Source: Actinomycetospora corticicola (GTDB taxonomy: Bacteria; Actinomycetota; Actinomycetes; Mycobacteriales; Pseudonocardiaceae). Taken from it: 64,000 nt of DNA. Of the stretch, positions 1 to 8,279 are shown piece after piece. The stretch is from positions 4,588,001 to 4,652,000 of the forward strand of contig NZ_JACCBN010000001.1 in the NCBI RefSeq assembly GCF_013409505.1, given 5' to 3'. Both the position numbers and the translations under genes were made by a program. The notes under the pieces are model-generated. The model was not told where the DNA came from. It did not search any database and saw only the letters and a list, made by a program, of their open reading frames with translations. Positions within the stretch are counted from its first letter, which is position 1, and each line of letters begins with the position of its first letter.

Positions 1-332
1 CGCCGCAGGCCCTCGCCGTAGAGGCTGGCCGGGAACAGCACGACGAGCGTCTTCCACCACGGCATCCCGAGCGCGACGGCGGTGAGCGTGCGCAGGGCGT
101 CCGGCGTCCCGTGGCCCTGCGGCAGGCCGCCGATCGCGGCCTCCATCGCCTCCGTCAGCACGTCGCCGCCGACCAGGCGGCCGACCGCCCAGAGCGAGGC
201 CAGCGCGAGCGGCACCAGCCCGATCACGCCGAAGTAGGTGGCGCCCGCCGCCCACAGGGCGACGTCGCTGACCGGGAAGGTCCGCCCGACCTCCCGCGCG
301 AGTCCCGTCGCCCGCTCCCGTCGGGTGGTCAT
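1..332 (-). CDS. YihY/BrkB-family membrane protein, N-terminal part (gene continues past the left edge)
   Basis: Only the first 110 residues are present; the frame runs off the left edge without a stop. The visible part has a hydrophobic stretch (YFGVIGLVPLALASLW) near residues 29-44 and ends in LFPASLYGEGLRR, a run I recognise from the YihY/virulence factor BrkB family of multi-pass membrane proteins of unknown function. The ATG at 330-332 lies only 27 bp from the divergent CDP-alcohol transferase start, so the two genes must share a very short promoter region. The family call rests on a fragment. Confidence 0.72.
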   Translation of the reverse strand, partial: MTTRRERATGLAREVGRTFPVSDVALWAAGATYFGVIGLVPLALASLWAVGRLVGGDVLTEAMEAAIGGLPQGHGTPDALRTLTAVALGMPWWKTLVVLFPASLYGEGLR

Positions 333-359
333 CGCGGCCTCCGGTGGCACCCTGGCGGG

Positions 360-1067
360 ATGGCAACGGACCCGGACGCCGGCTGGTCGGCGCGCCACGG
401 CGGTCTGGAGCCGTCCGTGGTGGTGCGCGGCTGGCTGCGGCTGGTCCGGGCGTGCGTCCGCCCCGTCCGGCGGGTCCCGCCGGACGTGCTCTCGGTCGCG
501 GGGGTGCTGGTCCTCGCGGCCGCGGTCCCGGTCGCGACGACGGGTGCGCCGTGGGTCGCGCTCGCCGGGGTGCTGGTGGTGCTCGGCGGGGTGCTCGACG
601 GGCTCGACGGCGCGGTCGCGCTGGCCACCGAACGGGCCCGCCCGCTCGGGGCCGTCGTCGACGCGGTGTGCGACCGGCTGGGCGACCTGGCGCTGCTCGC
701 GGTGCTCGTCGTGCTCGGCGCCCCGGTCGCCGGGGCCGTCGCGGTGGCGGCGGTGACCCTGCTGCACGAGTACGCCCGGGCGCGGGCCCAGTCGGTGGGC
801 ATGCCCGGCGCCGGTGCGGTGACGGTGGCCGAGCGGCCGACGCGGATCATCGTCGTCGCCCTCCCGGCGCTGGGGGCCGCGGTCCTGCCGGCGGTGCCGG
901 GACCGGGGTGGAGCTGGGGGACGACGTTCCTGACGACGTGGGCGGTGCTGGCGCTGGTGGGGCTGGTGCAGCTCGGCGTGGGGATCCGTCGGACGATCCC
1001 TGCGGCGTTCCCACCGGAGCCGCCGTTGCCGCCGGACCTGCCGGACCTGCCGTCGCCGGGCCGATGA
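360..1067 (+). CDS. CDP-alcohol phosphatidyltransferase family protein
   Basis: A 235-residue membrane protein expected to transfer a phospho-alcohol head group from a CDP-alcohol. The family signature D-x2-D-G-x2-A-R-x8-G-x3-D-x3-D is visible: Asp80, Asp83, Gly84, Ala87, Gly97, Asp101 and Asp105 are all present, but the arginine that normally follows the alanine is Leu88. Several hydrophobic segments flank the motif. The ATG at 360 is chosen because the frame further upstream is antisense to the BrkB-like gene. The proline-rich C-terminus overlaps the convergent desaturase by 221 bp. The substrate cannot be told from sequence; the neighbouring carotenoid genes do not explain it. Confidence 0.8.
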   Translation: MATDPDAGWSARHGGLEPSVVVRGWLRLVRACVRPVRRVPPDVLSVAGVLVLAAAVPVATTGAPWVALAGVLVVLGGVLDGLDGAVALATERARPLGAVVDAVCDRLGDLALLAVLVVLGAPVAGAVAVAAVTLLHEYARARAQSVGMPGAGAVTVAERPTRIIVVALPALGAAVLPAVPGPGWSWGTTFLTTWAVLALVGLVQLGVGIRRTIPAAFPPEPPLPPDLPDLPSPGR

Positions 1068-2529
1068 GCCCCGCGACGATCTCGGCCGACATCAGCACGA
1101 GCGGGATGCCGCCACCGGGATGGGCCGACCCACCGACGAGGTGGAGACCCGGTAGCGGCCCGGCGTTCGACGGGCGCTTCAGCGCGGCGCGCGGGCCGTG
1201 CGAGGCGGTGCCGTAGATGGCCCCGCCGGGCGAGCCGGTCCGGCGTTCGAGGTCCGCGGGCGTGAGCACCTCCACGAACCGCAGGCGCGGCCGGACGTCG
1301 ACGCCGCGGGCGGCGAGCACGTCGAGGATCCGGTCCGCGTACGCCTCGCGCAGCCCCGGGGCGTCCCAGTCGACCCCGCGGGCCGGGTCGTGCACCGGGG
1401 CGTTGACCAGCACGAACCAGCCCTCGGAGTCGTCGTCGGGGCGCAGTGCCGGGTCGTCGGGGGCGTGCACGTAGACGGTCGGGTCCTCGACCGGACGGGG
1501 TCGCCGACCGAACACGGCGTCGAACTCGGCGGCGTAGTCGGCGGGGAAGAACACCCGGTGCGCGGCGGGCGCCTCCCGGCCCGACAGCCCGAGGAGCAGC
1601 ACGAACCCGGCGCTGGACGGCGGGATGCGGCGCAGCCGGCGGCGGGCCCGGGAGGCCGTCCCGCGGGCCAGCAGCTGCTCGTGGAGCACCGCGGCGTCCG
1701 CGTTGCAGACCACCGCGTCCGCCCGCCGCTCCTGTCCGGCCACCCGCACCCCGACGACGCGGCCGGACTCGACGAGCACCTCCTGCACCGGCGACGACAG
1801 GTGCACCGCCACACCGAGGGTGCGGCAACGCTCCGCCAGCGTGTCGACGATCCGCCGCAGGCCGCCCGGCACGTACCAGGCCCCGAACTCCTGCTCGACG
1901 AACGACGTCACCGACAGGACGGCCGGGGTGCGGCGCGGGTCGGAGCCGGAGTAGGTGGCGTACCGCTCCAGCCACGTGCGCATCCGCGGGTCGGCGAACG
2001 CCCGGCGGGCGAGCCCGCGGATCGTGCGCCACGGCGCGACGGCCCGCAGGCCGCTCGGGCTGGCGCTCATCCGCAGCAGCGCGGGCAGCGTGAGCGGGCG
2101 GCGCAGGACCTGCTCGCCGACGAGCTCCCACAGGTGCCGCGAGCGCGCGTGCAGCCGTGACCACGCCGCACCCGCACCCGCGCCGAACGCGGCGTCGAAC
2201 GCGGCCGGGACCGCCGCCGGGTCGTGCGGCAGGGTCAGGCGGGTGCCGTCGGCGAAGGTGTAGTCGCAGGCCGGGTCGACCGGCTCGACCGCGAGACCGG
2301 CAGGACCGGCGGGGCCGCCCGTCGTCGTGAACAGGTCCTCGAGCAGCCCCGGCAGGGTCAGCAGGGACGGCCCGGTGTCGAAGGTGAAGCCGTCCCGCTC
2401 GACGAGCCCGAGCTTGCCGCCGACGACGTCGGCCCGCTCGTACACCTCGACGTCGTGCCCGGCGGCGGCGAGCCGGGCCGCCGTCGCGAGCCCGCCCAGT
2501 CCGGCCCCGACGACCACCACGGAACTCAC
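847..2529 (-). CDS. Phytoene desaturase-type FAD oxidoreductase (CrtI/CrtD family)
   Basis: A 560-residue FAD-dependent carotenoid desaturase or isomerase. The N-terminus carries the dinucleotide-binding fold ([18 protein letters not shown]) and the acidic end of strand two ([13 protein letters not shown]). Near residue 485 it has the CrtI C-terminal signature [18 protein letters not shown]. The family is usually about 490-510 residues; here a tail of roughly 65 Ala/Pro/Ser-rich residues runs antisense into the end of the CDP-alcohol transferase gene. The GTG start overlaps the stop of the upstream glycosyltransferase by 4 nt (GTGA), so they are one translationally coupled operon. The company of CruF and a glycosyltransferase favours a carotenoid 3,4-desaturase (CrtD) over phytoene desaturase, but this is inference. 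Confidence 0.85.
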   Translation of the reverse strand: MSSVVVVGAGLGGLATAARLAAAGHDVEVYERADVVGGKLGLVERDGFTFDTGPSLLTLPGLLEDLFTTTGGPAGPAGLAVEPVDPACDYTFADGTRLTLPHDPAAVPAAFDAAFGAGAGAAWSRLHARSRHLWELVGEQVLRRPLTLPALLRMSASPSGLRAVAPWRTIRGLARRAFADPRMRTWLERYATYSGSDPRRTPAVLSVTSFVEQEFGAWYVPGGLRRIVDTLAERCRTLGVAVHLSSPVQEVLVESGRVVGVRVAGQERRADAVVCNADAAVLHEQLLARGTASRARRRLRRIPPSSAGFVLLLGLSGREAPAAHRVFFPADYAAEFDAVFGRRPRPVEDPTVYVHAPDDPALRPDDDSEGWFVLVNAPVHDPARGVDWDAPGLREAYADRILDVLAARGVDVRPRLRFVEVLTPADLERRTGSPGGAIYGTASHGPRAALKRPSNAGPLPGLHLVGGSAHPGGGIPLVLMSAEIVAGLIGPATAGPAGPAATAAPVGTPQGSSDGSPRRAAPAPPAPAPPTSSGTSSPSSTPVPAPPAGPRPPAPGGRRR

Positions 2530-3647
2530 AGCGAGCGTCCCTTCCACGTCAACGTGCCGCGCACCCGACCGATCCAGGACGACACCAGCAGCCCCAGTGT
2601 GGTCACCACCGAGGCCGGGTGTCCGACCGCGTCCCACGGCGGCGTGGCGGTGAACCGGGCGGCGAGCACCCGCCCCGCGACGCCCGCGACGTACCCGAGG
2701 GCCCCGACCCGGGAACCGGCGAGTGCGGCCACCGGCGGGACCACGTAGACGACGAGCAGCGCGGCGCCGACCGCCACCGCCCCGACCGGGGAGCCGAAGG
2801 CCGCCCACAGCGACTTGCGGTAGCCGGCGTGCAGGTCGCGGCCGGTGTCGTACATCCGGCAGGTCGCGAGCGTCGACCCGTCCCCGACGCCCGTCCGTCC
2901 GCCGCTGCGGCGGACCGCGCGGGCGAGCGCGATGTCGTCGAGCACCTCGCCGTCCACGGCCCGCCACCCGCCGGCGCGGGCCAGCGCGTCCGCCTCGACG
3001 ACGAGGAACTGCCCGTTGGCCACCGCCATCGACGGCCGGTGGCTGCGTTCGGCGGCGCGCAGCGGGAGCGTCGTCAGCCACGACCAGGCGAGCAGCGGCT
3101 GCACCAGGCGCGCGAGCGGGCCGGACACCGCCTGCCGCGGCCAGGGCGAGAGCAGGGCGAGCGGTTCGGGGGCGCGCAGCATCGCGATCGCGGCGGCGAC
3201 CGCGTGCGGTGCCAGCACGACGTCGGCGTCGACGAACACGAGGACCTCGCCCCGCGCCGCCGCCGCGAGCTGCGCGCAGGCGTGCGGTTTGCCGAGCGTG
3301 CCCGCGGGTGGCGGCATGCCGGGCAGGACGCGCAGGCGGGGGTCACCGCCCGCCGTCGTGCGCACGACGTCCGCGGTGCCGTCGGTGGACCCGTCGTCGA
3401 GGACGAGGACCTCGAGGTCCCCGACGCCGCGCTGGGCGAGCAGCGACGTGATCGTCGGGGCGATCCGCGGTGCCTCGTCGCGGGCGGGCACGAGCACCGA
3501 GACCGGACCCCCGACGGCGGGTGGCGTCGTTGGCGGGCGGCGGAGCCGACGCCGGTTGACCAGCTGGTGGAGGGTGCCGGCGACGGCGAGGACGGACCCG
3601 GAGGTCACGAGCAGGTGGAGGGGTGAGAACGGACCTGCGGCGGGCAC
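2526..3647 (-). CDS. Family 2 glycosyltransferase, probably acting on carotenoid
   Basis: A 373-residue inverting glycosyltransferase. It begins with a membrane segment (residues 5-25), then a GT-A domain with [13 protein letters not shown], the metal-binding DADV, and a later [14 protein letters not shown]. Two or three membrane spans follow near the C-terminus. The GTG at 3645-3647 is chosen because earlier in-frame sequence lies in the promoter region and antisense to cruF. It is coupled to the desaturase by a 4-nt overlap and diverges from cruF. In cyanobacteria a CruF hydratase and a CruG glycosyltransferase together make glycosylated carotenoids; by analogy this enzyme may glycosylate the hydroxyl made by CruF. 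The sugar donor is unknown. Confidence 0.8.
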   Translation of the reverse strand: MPAAGPFSPLHLLVTSGSVLAVAGTLHQLVNRRRLRRPPTTPPAVGGPVSVLVPARDEAPRIAPTITSLLAQRGVGDLEVLVLDDGSTDGTADVVRTTAGGDPRLRVLPGMPPPAGTLGKPHACAQLAAAARGEVLVFVDADVVLAPHAVAAAIAMLRAPEPLALLSPWPRQAVSGPLARLVQPLLAWSWLTTLPLRAAERSHRPSMAVANGQFLVVEADALARAGGWRAVDGEVLDDIALARAVRRSGGRTGVGDGSTLATCRMYDTGRDLHAGYRKSLWAAFGSPVGAVAVGAALLVVYVVPPVAALAGSRVGALGYVAGVAGRVLAARFTATPPWDAVGHPASVVTTLGLLVSSWIGRVRGTLTWKGRSL

Positions 3648-3743
3648 CCCGGCACCGTAGGCACGCCCGATCGACACCGCTGAGCGGTCCACGGTCCGAC
3701 GTGGATCGCGATCGGGGAGGTTCGGGAACGTGGTGACGAGGGC

Positions 3744-4544
3744 ATGGTGACGACCGTCCGCCCGGCGGTGGCGACGACCTCCCTGCCGGCCTGGGTGCTC
3801 GTCGGGGCGGCGGTGCTGGTCCAGATCGTCTACCCGCTGGTGCCCGCCTCGTGGCTCACGGGCGTGACGGTCACGAGCGTCGTGGTGTTCTTCCTGGCGT
3901 CGCTGGCGGACGTGGTGCGGGTGCACGGGGCGCGCGGGGGTCTGCTCCTCGTCGGGATCGCCGGCGGCGGCGGGCTGGTGGCCGAGGCCGTCGGGCTCGC
4001 CACCGGCTTCCCGTTCGGGTCCTACGCCTACACCGGCACGCTCGGCCCGGAGCTGCTCGGCGTCCCGGTCGTCGTCCCGCTGGCCTGGGCGATGATGGCC
4101 TGGCCCGCGCTCGTCGTCGGGCGGACGCTGGCCGGGCGCGGTCCCGGCGTCGTCGTGCTCGGCGGGCTGGCGCTGGCCGCCTGGGACCTGTTCCTCGACC
4201 CGCAGATGGTGGGGGCCGGGCACTGGACGTGGTTCGCGCCCGACCCCGCGCTGCCGTTCGTGCCCGGCATCCCGCTGACCAACTACGCGGGCTGGGTGCT
4301 CGTCTCGCTGCTGGTGGTCGGGGCGCTGCACCGGACGCTGGGTCCGCGCTCGGCCCGGGTGTCCGGGCCGGCGACCGCGCTCTACCTCTGGGTGTACGCG
4401 TCCTCGGTGCTCGCCCACCTGGCGTTCTTCGGGCTGCCGGGGTCCGCCCTGGTCGGGGGCATCGGGATGGGCGCGATCGCGGTGCCGTTCGCGGTCACCA
4501 CCTGGCGCCGCGAACGGGCCGCGTGGCGCGGCCGGGCGGGTTAG
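3744..4544 (+). CDS. cruF: Carotenoid 1',2'-hydratase, CruF family (DUF422)
   Basis: A 266-residue polytopic membrane protein with about seven or eight hydrophobic spans. The motifs PFGSYAYTGTLGP, LAWAMMAWPALV, WDLFLDPQMV and PLTNYAGWVLVS are those I recognise from the DUF422/CruF family, which adds water across the psi end of acyclic carotenoids. The gene diverges from the glycosyltransferase-desaturase pair across a 96-bp gap, which fits a shared promoter region. Its TAG stop overlaps by 3 nt with the TAA stop of the convergent SalK-like gene. The start could also be the GTG one codon later. Confidence 0.82.
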   Translation: MVTTVRPAVATTSLPAWVLVGAAVLVQIVYPLVPASWLTGVTVTSVVVFFLASLADVVRVHGARGGLLLVGIAGGGGLVAEAVGLATGFPFGSYAYTGTLGPELLGVPVVVPLAWAMMAWPALVVGRTLAGRGPGVVVLGGLALAAWDLFLDPQMVGAGHWTWFAPDPALPFVPGIPLTNYAGWVLVSLLVVGALHRTLGPRSARVSGPATALYLWVYASSVLAHLAFFGLPGSALVGGIGMGAIAVPFAVTTWRRERAAWRGRAG

Positions 4545-5407
4545 CCGGCCTGCAGCTTCTCGTCGTCGTCGGGGAACGCCCCGGCGTCACGGAGCTCCCG
4601 CGACCAGCGGGTGCAGCGCTCCACGACGCGCTCGAGCCCGTGCTCCATGCCCTCGACGACGGGGTCGAGCGCGGCCTCGGTGGCCTCCTCGACGTCGTCG
4701 CGCAGGGCCGCCCCGCGCTCGGTGAGCCGGATGCGGTCGCCGTCGCGGGTGATCAGCATGCGGTCGAGCAGGTCGGCGGTCGCCGCCTCGATGGCCTCCT
4801 CGGACCACGAGCGCGTCCGCGTGTAGTCCCGCCCCGCCATCCCGATGCGCGCCTCGGTGAGCAGGTTCGACTCGAGCATCCCGACGCCGTGCGACACGAG
4901 CGCCGCGATGTGGGCGTCGCCGCGGAACTCGCGCAGCAGGTTCGTGGCGTGCCAGAGCCGGGCCCAGGCGTCGCCGGGCCACTCCAGCGCCGCGTGGCCC
5001 GCGAACAGCGGCTTCCCCAGCACGGGCGCCCGGTCGAGGCCGCCCCGGAGCACGGTGACGACCTCCTCGACGTCGCGCGCGGGCTCGCCGAACACCCGGT
5101 GCAGGCACCGGGTGGCGCCGGCCAGCTTCGCGGCGAGGACGTCGGGCACGCTCGCGGTCGCGAGCGCCGCCTCGTAGGTGCCGGTGAGCATGTCCGGCTC
5201 GAACGCCCCGAAGCTCGCGACGACGAGGCTCGCCGGCGGCAGACCGAGCGCACCGGCCCGGCCCAGGACGTAGCCCTCGAACCGGCGCAGGCCCAACGCC
5301 TCGTACTGCTCGCGGGCCTCCTGGCTGTGGACGTACACCATGGCGATCGGCTCGATCGCGTCCCGGAGGCGGCGGGCGGGGGAGGTCGCAGGAGGCACGC
5401 GCTCCAC
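4541..5407 (-). CDS. SCO6745/SalK-like family protein, copy 1
   Basis: A 288-residue soluble protein that I recognise as belonging to the SCO6745 (SalK-related) family of actinobacteria, function unknown. Visible features are IEPIAMVYVHSQEAREQYEALG at the start of the conserved region, WPGDAWARLWHATNLLREFRGD in the middle, and an Arg/Glu-rich helical C-terminal half with a winged-helix-like look (ATADLLDRMLITRDGDRIRLTE; shown in part). It lies 20 bp downstream of a second, diverged family member on the same strand, so the two probably form an operon and arose by duplication. The GTG start at 5405-5407 is the first in frame. Confidence 0.7.
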   Translation of the reverse strand: MERVPPATSPARRLRDAIEPIAMVYVHSQEAREQYEALGLRRFEGYVLGRAGALGLPPASLVVASFGAFEPDMLTGTYEAALATASVPDVLAAKLAGATRCLHRVFGEPARDVEEVVTVLRGGLDRAPVLGKPLFAGHAALEWPGDAWARLWHATNLLREFRGDAHIAALVSHGVGMLESNLLTEARIGMAGRDYTRTRSWSEEAIEAATADLLDRMLITRDGDRIRLTERGAALRDDVEEATEAALDPVVEGMEHGLERVVERCTRWSRELRDAGAFPDDDEKLQAG

Positions 5408-5427
5408 CTACCCGGACCGCCCCGGTC

Positions 5428-6369
5428 TCATCCCGCCGTGCGCTTGAGGGGGTCGGGCGGGAACCAGCCGGCCGCGACGACCCGGTCGGCCCAGGAGCCG
5501 AGGGTGGCCACCAGCTCGTCGAACCCGTCCGATCCCCCGTCGCTCCGCTCGCGCGAGCCCGTCAGGGCTTCCACCACCCGGTGCTGCCCCAGGTCGGTGG
5601 CGGCCTCGATCGCCTGGCGGGCGTCGCGGCCCGCCGCGGTGAGCCCGCCGTCCGCGACGAGGCCGCGCGCCTCCAGACGCGCGGACGCCGCGCTCATCGA
5701 CTCCGGCGACCAGCCCCGCGTGCCGGTGTACTCGTAGAGGTCGAACCCGGCCCGCAGCTCGGTGAGGATGTTCGCCTCCAGGCCGTCGACCCCGGCCGCC
5801 ACGCAGGCGGCGAGGTGGGTGTCGCCGCGGTGCTCGCGGTAGAGCGAGGCGACGTGCCACAGGCCGGTGTGCGCGTCGGTCGGCCAGGGCCGGTCGCGCA
5901 GGCTCGCGTAGAGCGGACGGCCGGCGAGCTCGCCGGGGCCGCCCGCGTCGAGCGCCTCGCGCAGCCGACGGGTGACCCGCCCGATCTCGGCCTCGTCGAC
6001 GCCCTCGAGCGCGGCCCGCATCCCCTCGCCACCGCTCGCGGCGCGCACCGCCAGCAGCTCCTCGATCGAGCAGGTGGCCCGCGCCTGGCGCCACAGGTCG
6101 GCCGCGAGCCCCGGCTCGAACACCGCGAAGGTGGAGGCCACCACGCCGGGCGTGACGTCGCCCAGCGTGCAGCCCCGGCCCCCGACGTAGCCGGTGAGGA
6201 AGTTCAGCCCCGCCGTACGCAGCTGCTCGTGGGCGGGCGCGCTCCAGAGGTGGACCATCGCGAGCGGCTCGAGCACGTGCCGCAGCGCCAGGGCGGGGGT
6301 GTCGGGGGTGGGGGCGGTCGCACCCTCCCGCGGCTGGAGGAAGACCTCGCGGGCCTCGTCGAAATCCAC
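5428..6369 (-). CDS. SCO6745/SalK-like family protein, copy 2
   Basis: A 313-residue paralogue of the downstream gene. Shared landmarks are LEPLAMVHLWSAPAHEQL, VVASTFAVFEPGLAADLW, TGLWHVASLYREHRGDTHLA and the GWSPESMSAASARLEARGL block before the C-terminal helix. It has a longer acidic N-terminus and a Ser/Gly-rich loop (SRERSDGGSDG) near residue 280. The GTG at 6367-6369 is chosen since sequence upstream approaches the FmdB gene. No catalytic residues are known for the family. Presence of two side by side suggests a heteromeric or sub-functionalised pair, which is inference. Confidence 0.66.
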   Translation of the reverse strand: MDFDEAREVFLQPREGATAPTPDTPALALRHVLEPLAMVHLWSAPAHEQLRTAGLNFLTGYVGGRGCTLGDVTPGVVASTFAVFEPGLAADLWRQARATCSIEELLAVRAASGGEGMRAALEGVDEAEIGRVTRRLREALDAGGPGELAGRPLYASLRDRPWPTDAHTGLWHVASLYREHRGDTHLAACVAAGVDGLEANILTELRAGFDLYEYTGTRGWSPESMSAASARLEARGLVADGGLTAAGRDARQAIEAATDLGQHRVVEALTGSRERSDGGSDGFDELVATLGSWADRVVAAGWFPPDPLKRTAG

Positions 6370-6413
6370 GTGGGCGAGTGTGGCCCACGCCACGACGCCC
6401 CCGCGAGAGCGAC

Positions 6414-6902
6414 CTATCCGGACGGCGGGGTCGGCGCGGGCTTCGGGGGCGTGGGCTTCGGGGGCGTGGCCGGGGTGGGGGCGTGCGAGTGCCCGTGTCC
6501 GTGGCCATGGCCGTGTCCGTGGCCGCTCGAGGAGGAGTCGCCCGCCGGTCGCAGGATCGGCTCGCCGGCCCGCAGCGGGACCTGCTCGTACCGGCCCTCG
6601 TGGGCGATGACCGGACGGGTGTCCCCGGCGAGCTCCGGGTGCTTCTCCTCGAGGCGCTGACGCTGTTCCCACTGCTTGCGCATCGAGGCGATGTACTCGC
6701 GGTTGCCGTTGTAGACCCCGCGCCAGGTCTGGGGCATCTGCTCGCGGGACAGCCCGGGGTCGGCGCGGCCGTGCAGCGCCGGCCGCGACGGCACCTTGCG
6801 GGACTCGCCCCCGCACTCCGGGCACGCCGGGGCCGCCGCGTCGCGGCCCATCAGCCGCTCGAAGCGCAGCCCGCAGTCACAGCGGTAGTCGTAGATCGGC
6901 AC
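6414..6902 (-). CDS. FmdB-family zinc-ribbon protein with a histidine-rich tail
   Basis: A 162-residue protein. Residues 1-37 form the FmdB zinc ribbon: MPIYDYRCDCGLRFERLM followed by CPECGG gives the two metal-binding CxC/CxxC pairs. The next part is charged and helical. After residue 120 there is an unusual SSSS-GHGHGHGHGHGHSH run and then a Pro/Thr/Lys-rich tail (TPPKPTPPKPAPTPP). The GTG start has a strong ribosome site (GGAGGGG) upstream. FmdB-like proteins are usually about 60-110 residues and of unknown or regulatory role; the His-rich tail could bind Zn or Ni, which is inference. A long hairpin lies just upstream at 6927-6972. Confidence 0.8.
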   Translation of the reverse strand: MPIYDYRCDCGLRFERLMGRDAAAPACPECGGESRKVPSRPALHGRADPGLSREQMPQTWRGVYNGNREYIASMRKQWEQRQRLEEKHPELAGDTRPVIAHEGRYEQVPLRAGEPILRPAGDSSSSGHGHGHGHGHGHSHAPTPATPPKPTPPKPAPTPPSG

Positions 6903-6926
6903 TCCGGTGCCCCTCCTTCGTCGGGG

Positions 6927-6972
6927 CCTGTGAGCACTGATCCGTGTCCAGACACGGATGAGTGCTCACAGG
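6927..6972. repeat. 22-bp near-perfect inverted repeat (long hairpin)
   Basis: Two 22-bp arms, 6927-6948 and 6951-6972, are separated by 2 bp. They are complementary except at one position (G in the left arm where the right arm calls for C). It sits between the dehydrogenase stop (6987) and the FmdB start (6902), both on the minus strand. It could be a terminator for the lactonase-dehydrogenase operon, although no T-run follows, or a dispersed palindrome or operator. Its AT content is higher than its surroundings, and its sequence is unrelated to the five-copy repeat family elsewhere in the window. Confidence 0.75.
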
Positions 6973-6986
6973 CGCGCAGCGCACCT

Positions 6987-8279
6987 CTACCAGTTCGAGA
7001 TGGACTTCGCGAAGATGTCCGCGATGTCGTCCTCGGTCGGCGTCCGGGGGCACGTGGCGAGCAGCCGCTGCTGCTTCATCGTGCCCTCGACCAGGTCCGG
7101 GATGTCCGACTCGGAGAACCCGACCTCGCCGATGCCGTTCGGGATCCCGATGTCGCGCATCAGCTCGGTGACCACGTGCGGCAGCTGCTCCGACGCCTTG
7201 TTCTGCGTCTCGGCGTTCGGTCCGAGCATCCGCGCGGCCGCCATGTGCCGGTCGGGGGCGGAGTCGAACGAGAACCGGAACGCCTCGGGCGCCGTGAGCG
7301 ACACCGACATGCCGTGCGGCACCATCGCCTCGTCCGACGGGTAGCCGGCCGGGTGGAAGTCCCGGACCTGCCCGGCGATCGGGTAGGCGTTCGCGTGCGG
7401 GATGTGCACCCCGGAGTTGCCGAAGCCCATCCCCGCGAACGTCGCGGCCATCATCATGTCCATGCGGGCGTCGACGTCGTCGGCCCCGCGGTGCACCGCA
7501 GTGCGGAACGACTTCGCCAGCAGCGACATCGACTTCTCGCACCACAGGTCCGAGACCGGGTTCGACCCGCAGTAGGTGACCCGCTGCTCGGGCTGCTTGC
7601 GGTCGAACGTCGTGTACCAGCGCGCGGTGTAGCTCTCCAGCGCGTGGCAGACGATGTCCATGCCCGACGCGGCGGTGACCTCCGGCGGGAGGGTCATCGT
7701 CAGCAGCGGGTCGACGACGGCGAGGGTCGGGCGCAGCCGCCAGTGGCTGATCCCGGTCTTCACCCGCAGCGACAGGACGTCGAGGACGCACATGGCGGTC
7801 GACTCGGAGCCGGTGCCCGCCGTCGTCGGGACGGCGATGAGGGGCTTGAGGGCCCCCGGCGGCACCTGGGCGTTGCCGACCGGCTTGTTGATGTAGTCCA
7901 TCAGCTCACCGGGGAAGGTGGTGAGCAGGTTGACCGCCTTCGCGGTGTCGATCGCCGACCCGCCGCCGACCGCGACGAACCCGTCCCACGGGCCCTGCGT
8001 GGTGGCGTAGCCGATCGCCTTGTTCATCGAGTCGTCGGTCGGCTCGACGTGCACGCCGTCGAAGATCTCGACGGTCATGTCGTAGCGGCGGATCTGGTCG
8101 GCGATCCGGTCGGGCAGCCCGGTCTGCTGCATGCCCGGGTCGGTGATCAGGAGGATCCGCTTCGCGCCGTACTGCGAGAGGTCGAACCCGATCTCGTCGC
8201 AGGCGCCGGCGCCGAACTTCAGCGGCGGTGCACCCCACGTGAAGATCGACTCCTCGGTGGGGACGGGAGGGACGGTCAC
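6987..8279 (-). CDS. Iron-containing alcohol dehydrogenase, hydroxyacid-oxoacid transhydrogenase-like
   Basis: A 430-residue group III (iron-type) alcohol dehydrogenase. It has the nucleotide-binding GGGSAIDTAKAVNLL, the family signature PTTAGTGSESTAMCVLD, and metal-ligand regions around GMDIVCHALESYTARW and GVHIPHANAYP. The length and the SIFTWGAPPLKFG opening look like eukaryotic ADHFE1/HOT, which oxidises 4-hydroxybutyrate to succinic semialdehyde with 2-oxoglutarate as acceptor. The GTG start overlaps the stop of the upstream lactonase by 4 nt. With a lactonase partner, 4-hydroxybutyrate is a plausible substrate, as for the Agrobacterium blc/att genes; that assignment is inference. Confidence 0.83.
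   Translation of the reverse strand: MTVPPVPTEESIFTWGAPPLKFGAGACDEIGFDLSQYGAKRILLITDPGMQQTGLPDRIADQIRRYDMTVEIFDGVHVEPTDDSMNKAIGYATTQGPWDGFVAVGGGSAIDTAKAVNLLTTFPGELMDYINKPVGNAQVPPGALKPLIAVPTTAGTGSESTAMCVLDVLSLRVKTGISHWRLRPTLAVVDPLLTMTLPPEVTAASGMDIVCHALESYTARWYTTFDRKQPEQRVTYCGSNPVSDLWCEKSMSLLAKSFRTAVHRGADDVDARMDMMMAATFAGMGFGNSGVHIPHANAYPIAGQVRDFHPAGYPSDEAMVPHGMSVSLTAPEAFRFSFDSAPDRHMAAARMLGPNAETQNKASEQLPHVVTELMRDIGIPNGIGEVGFSESDIPDLVEGTMKQQRLLATCPRTPTEDDIADIFAKSISNW

Noticed and set aside
329-2164. A 611-codon minus-strand open frame over the first 2 kb
   Set aside because: It is an Arg/Ala/Pro-rich shadow in another frame of the desaturase and CDP-alcohol genes; no domain is seen.
3851-5737. 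A 628-codon plus-strand frame
   Set aside because: It crosses two or three well supported genes out of frame and has the Arg/Ala/Gly/Pro composition of GC-rich shadow frames.
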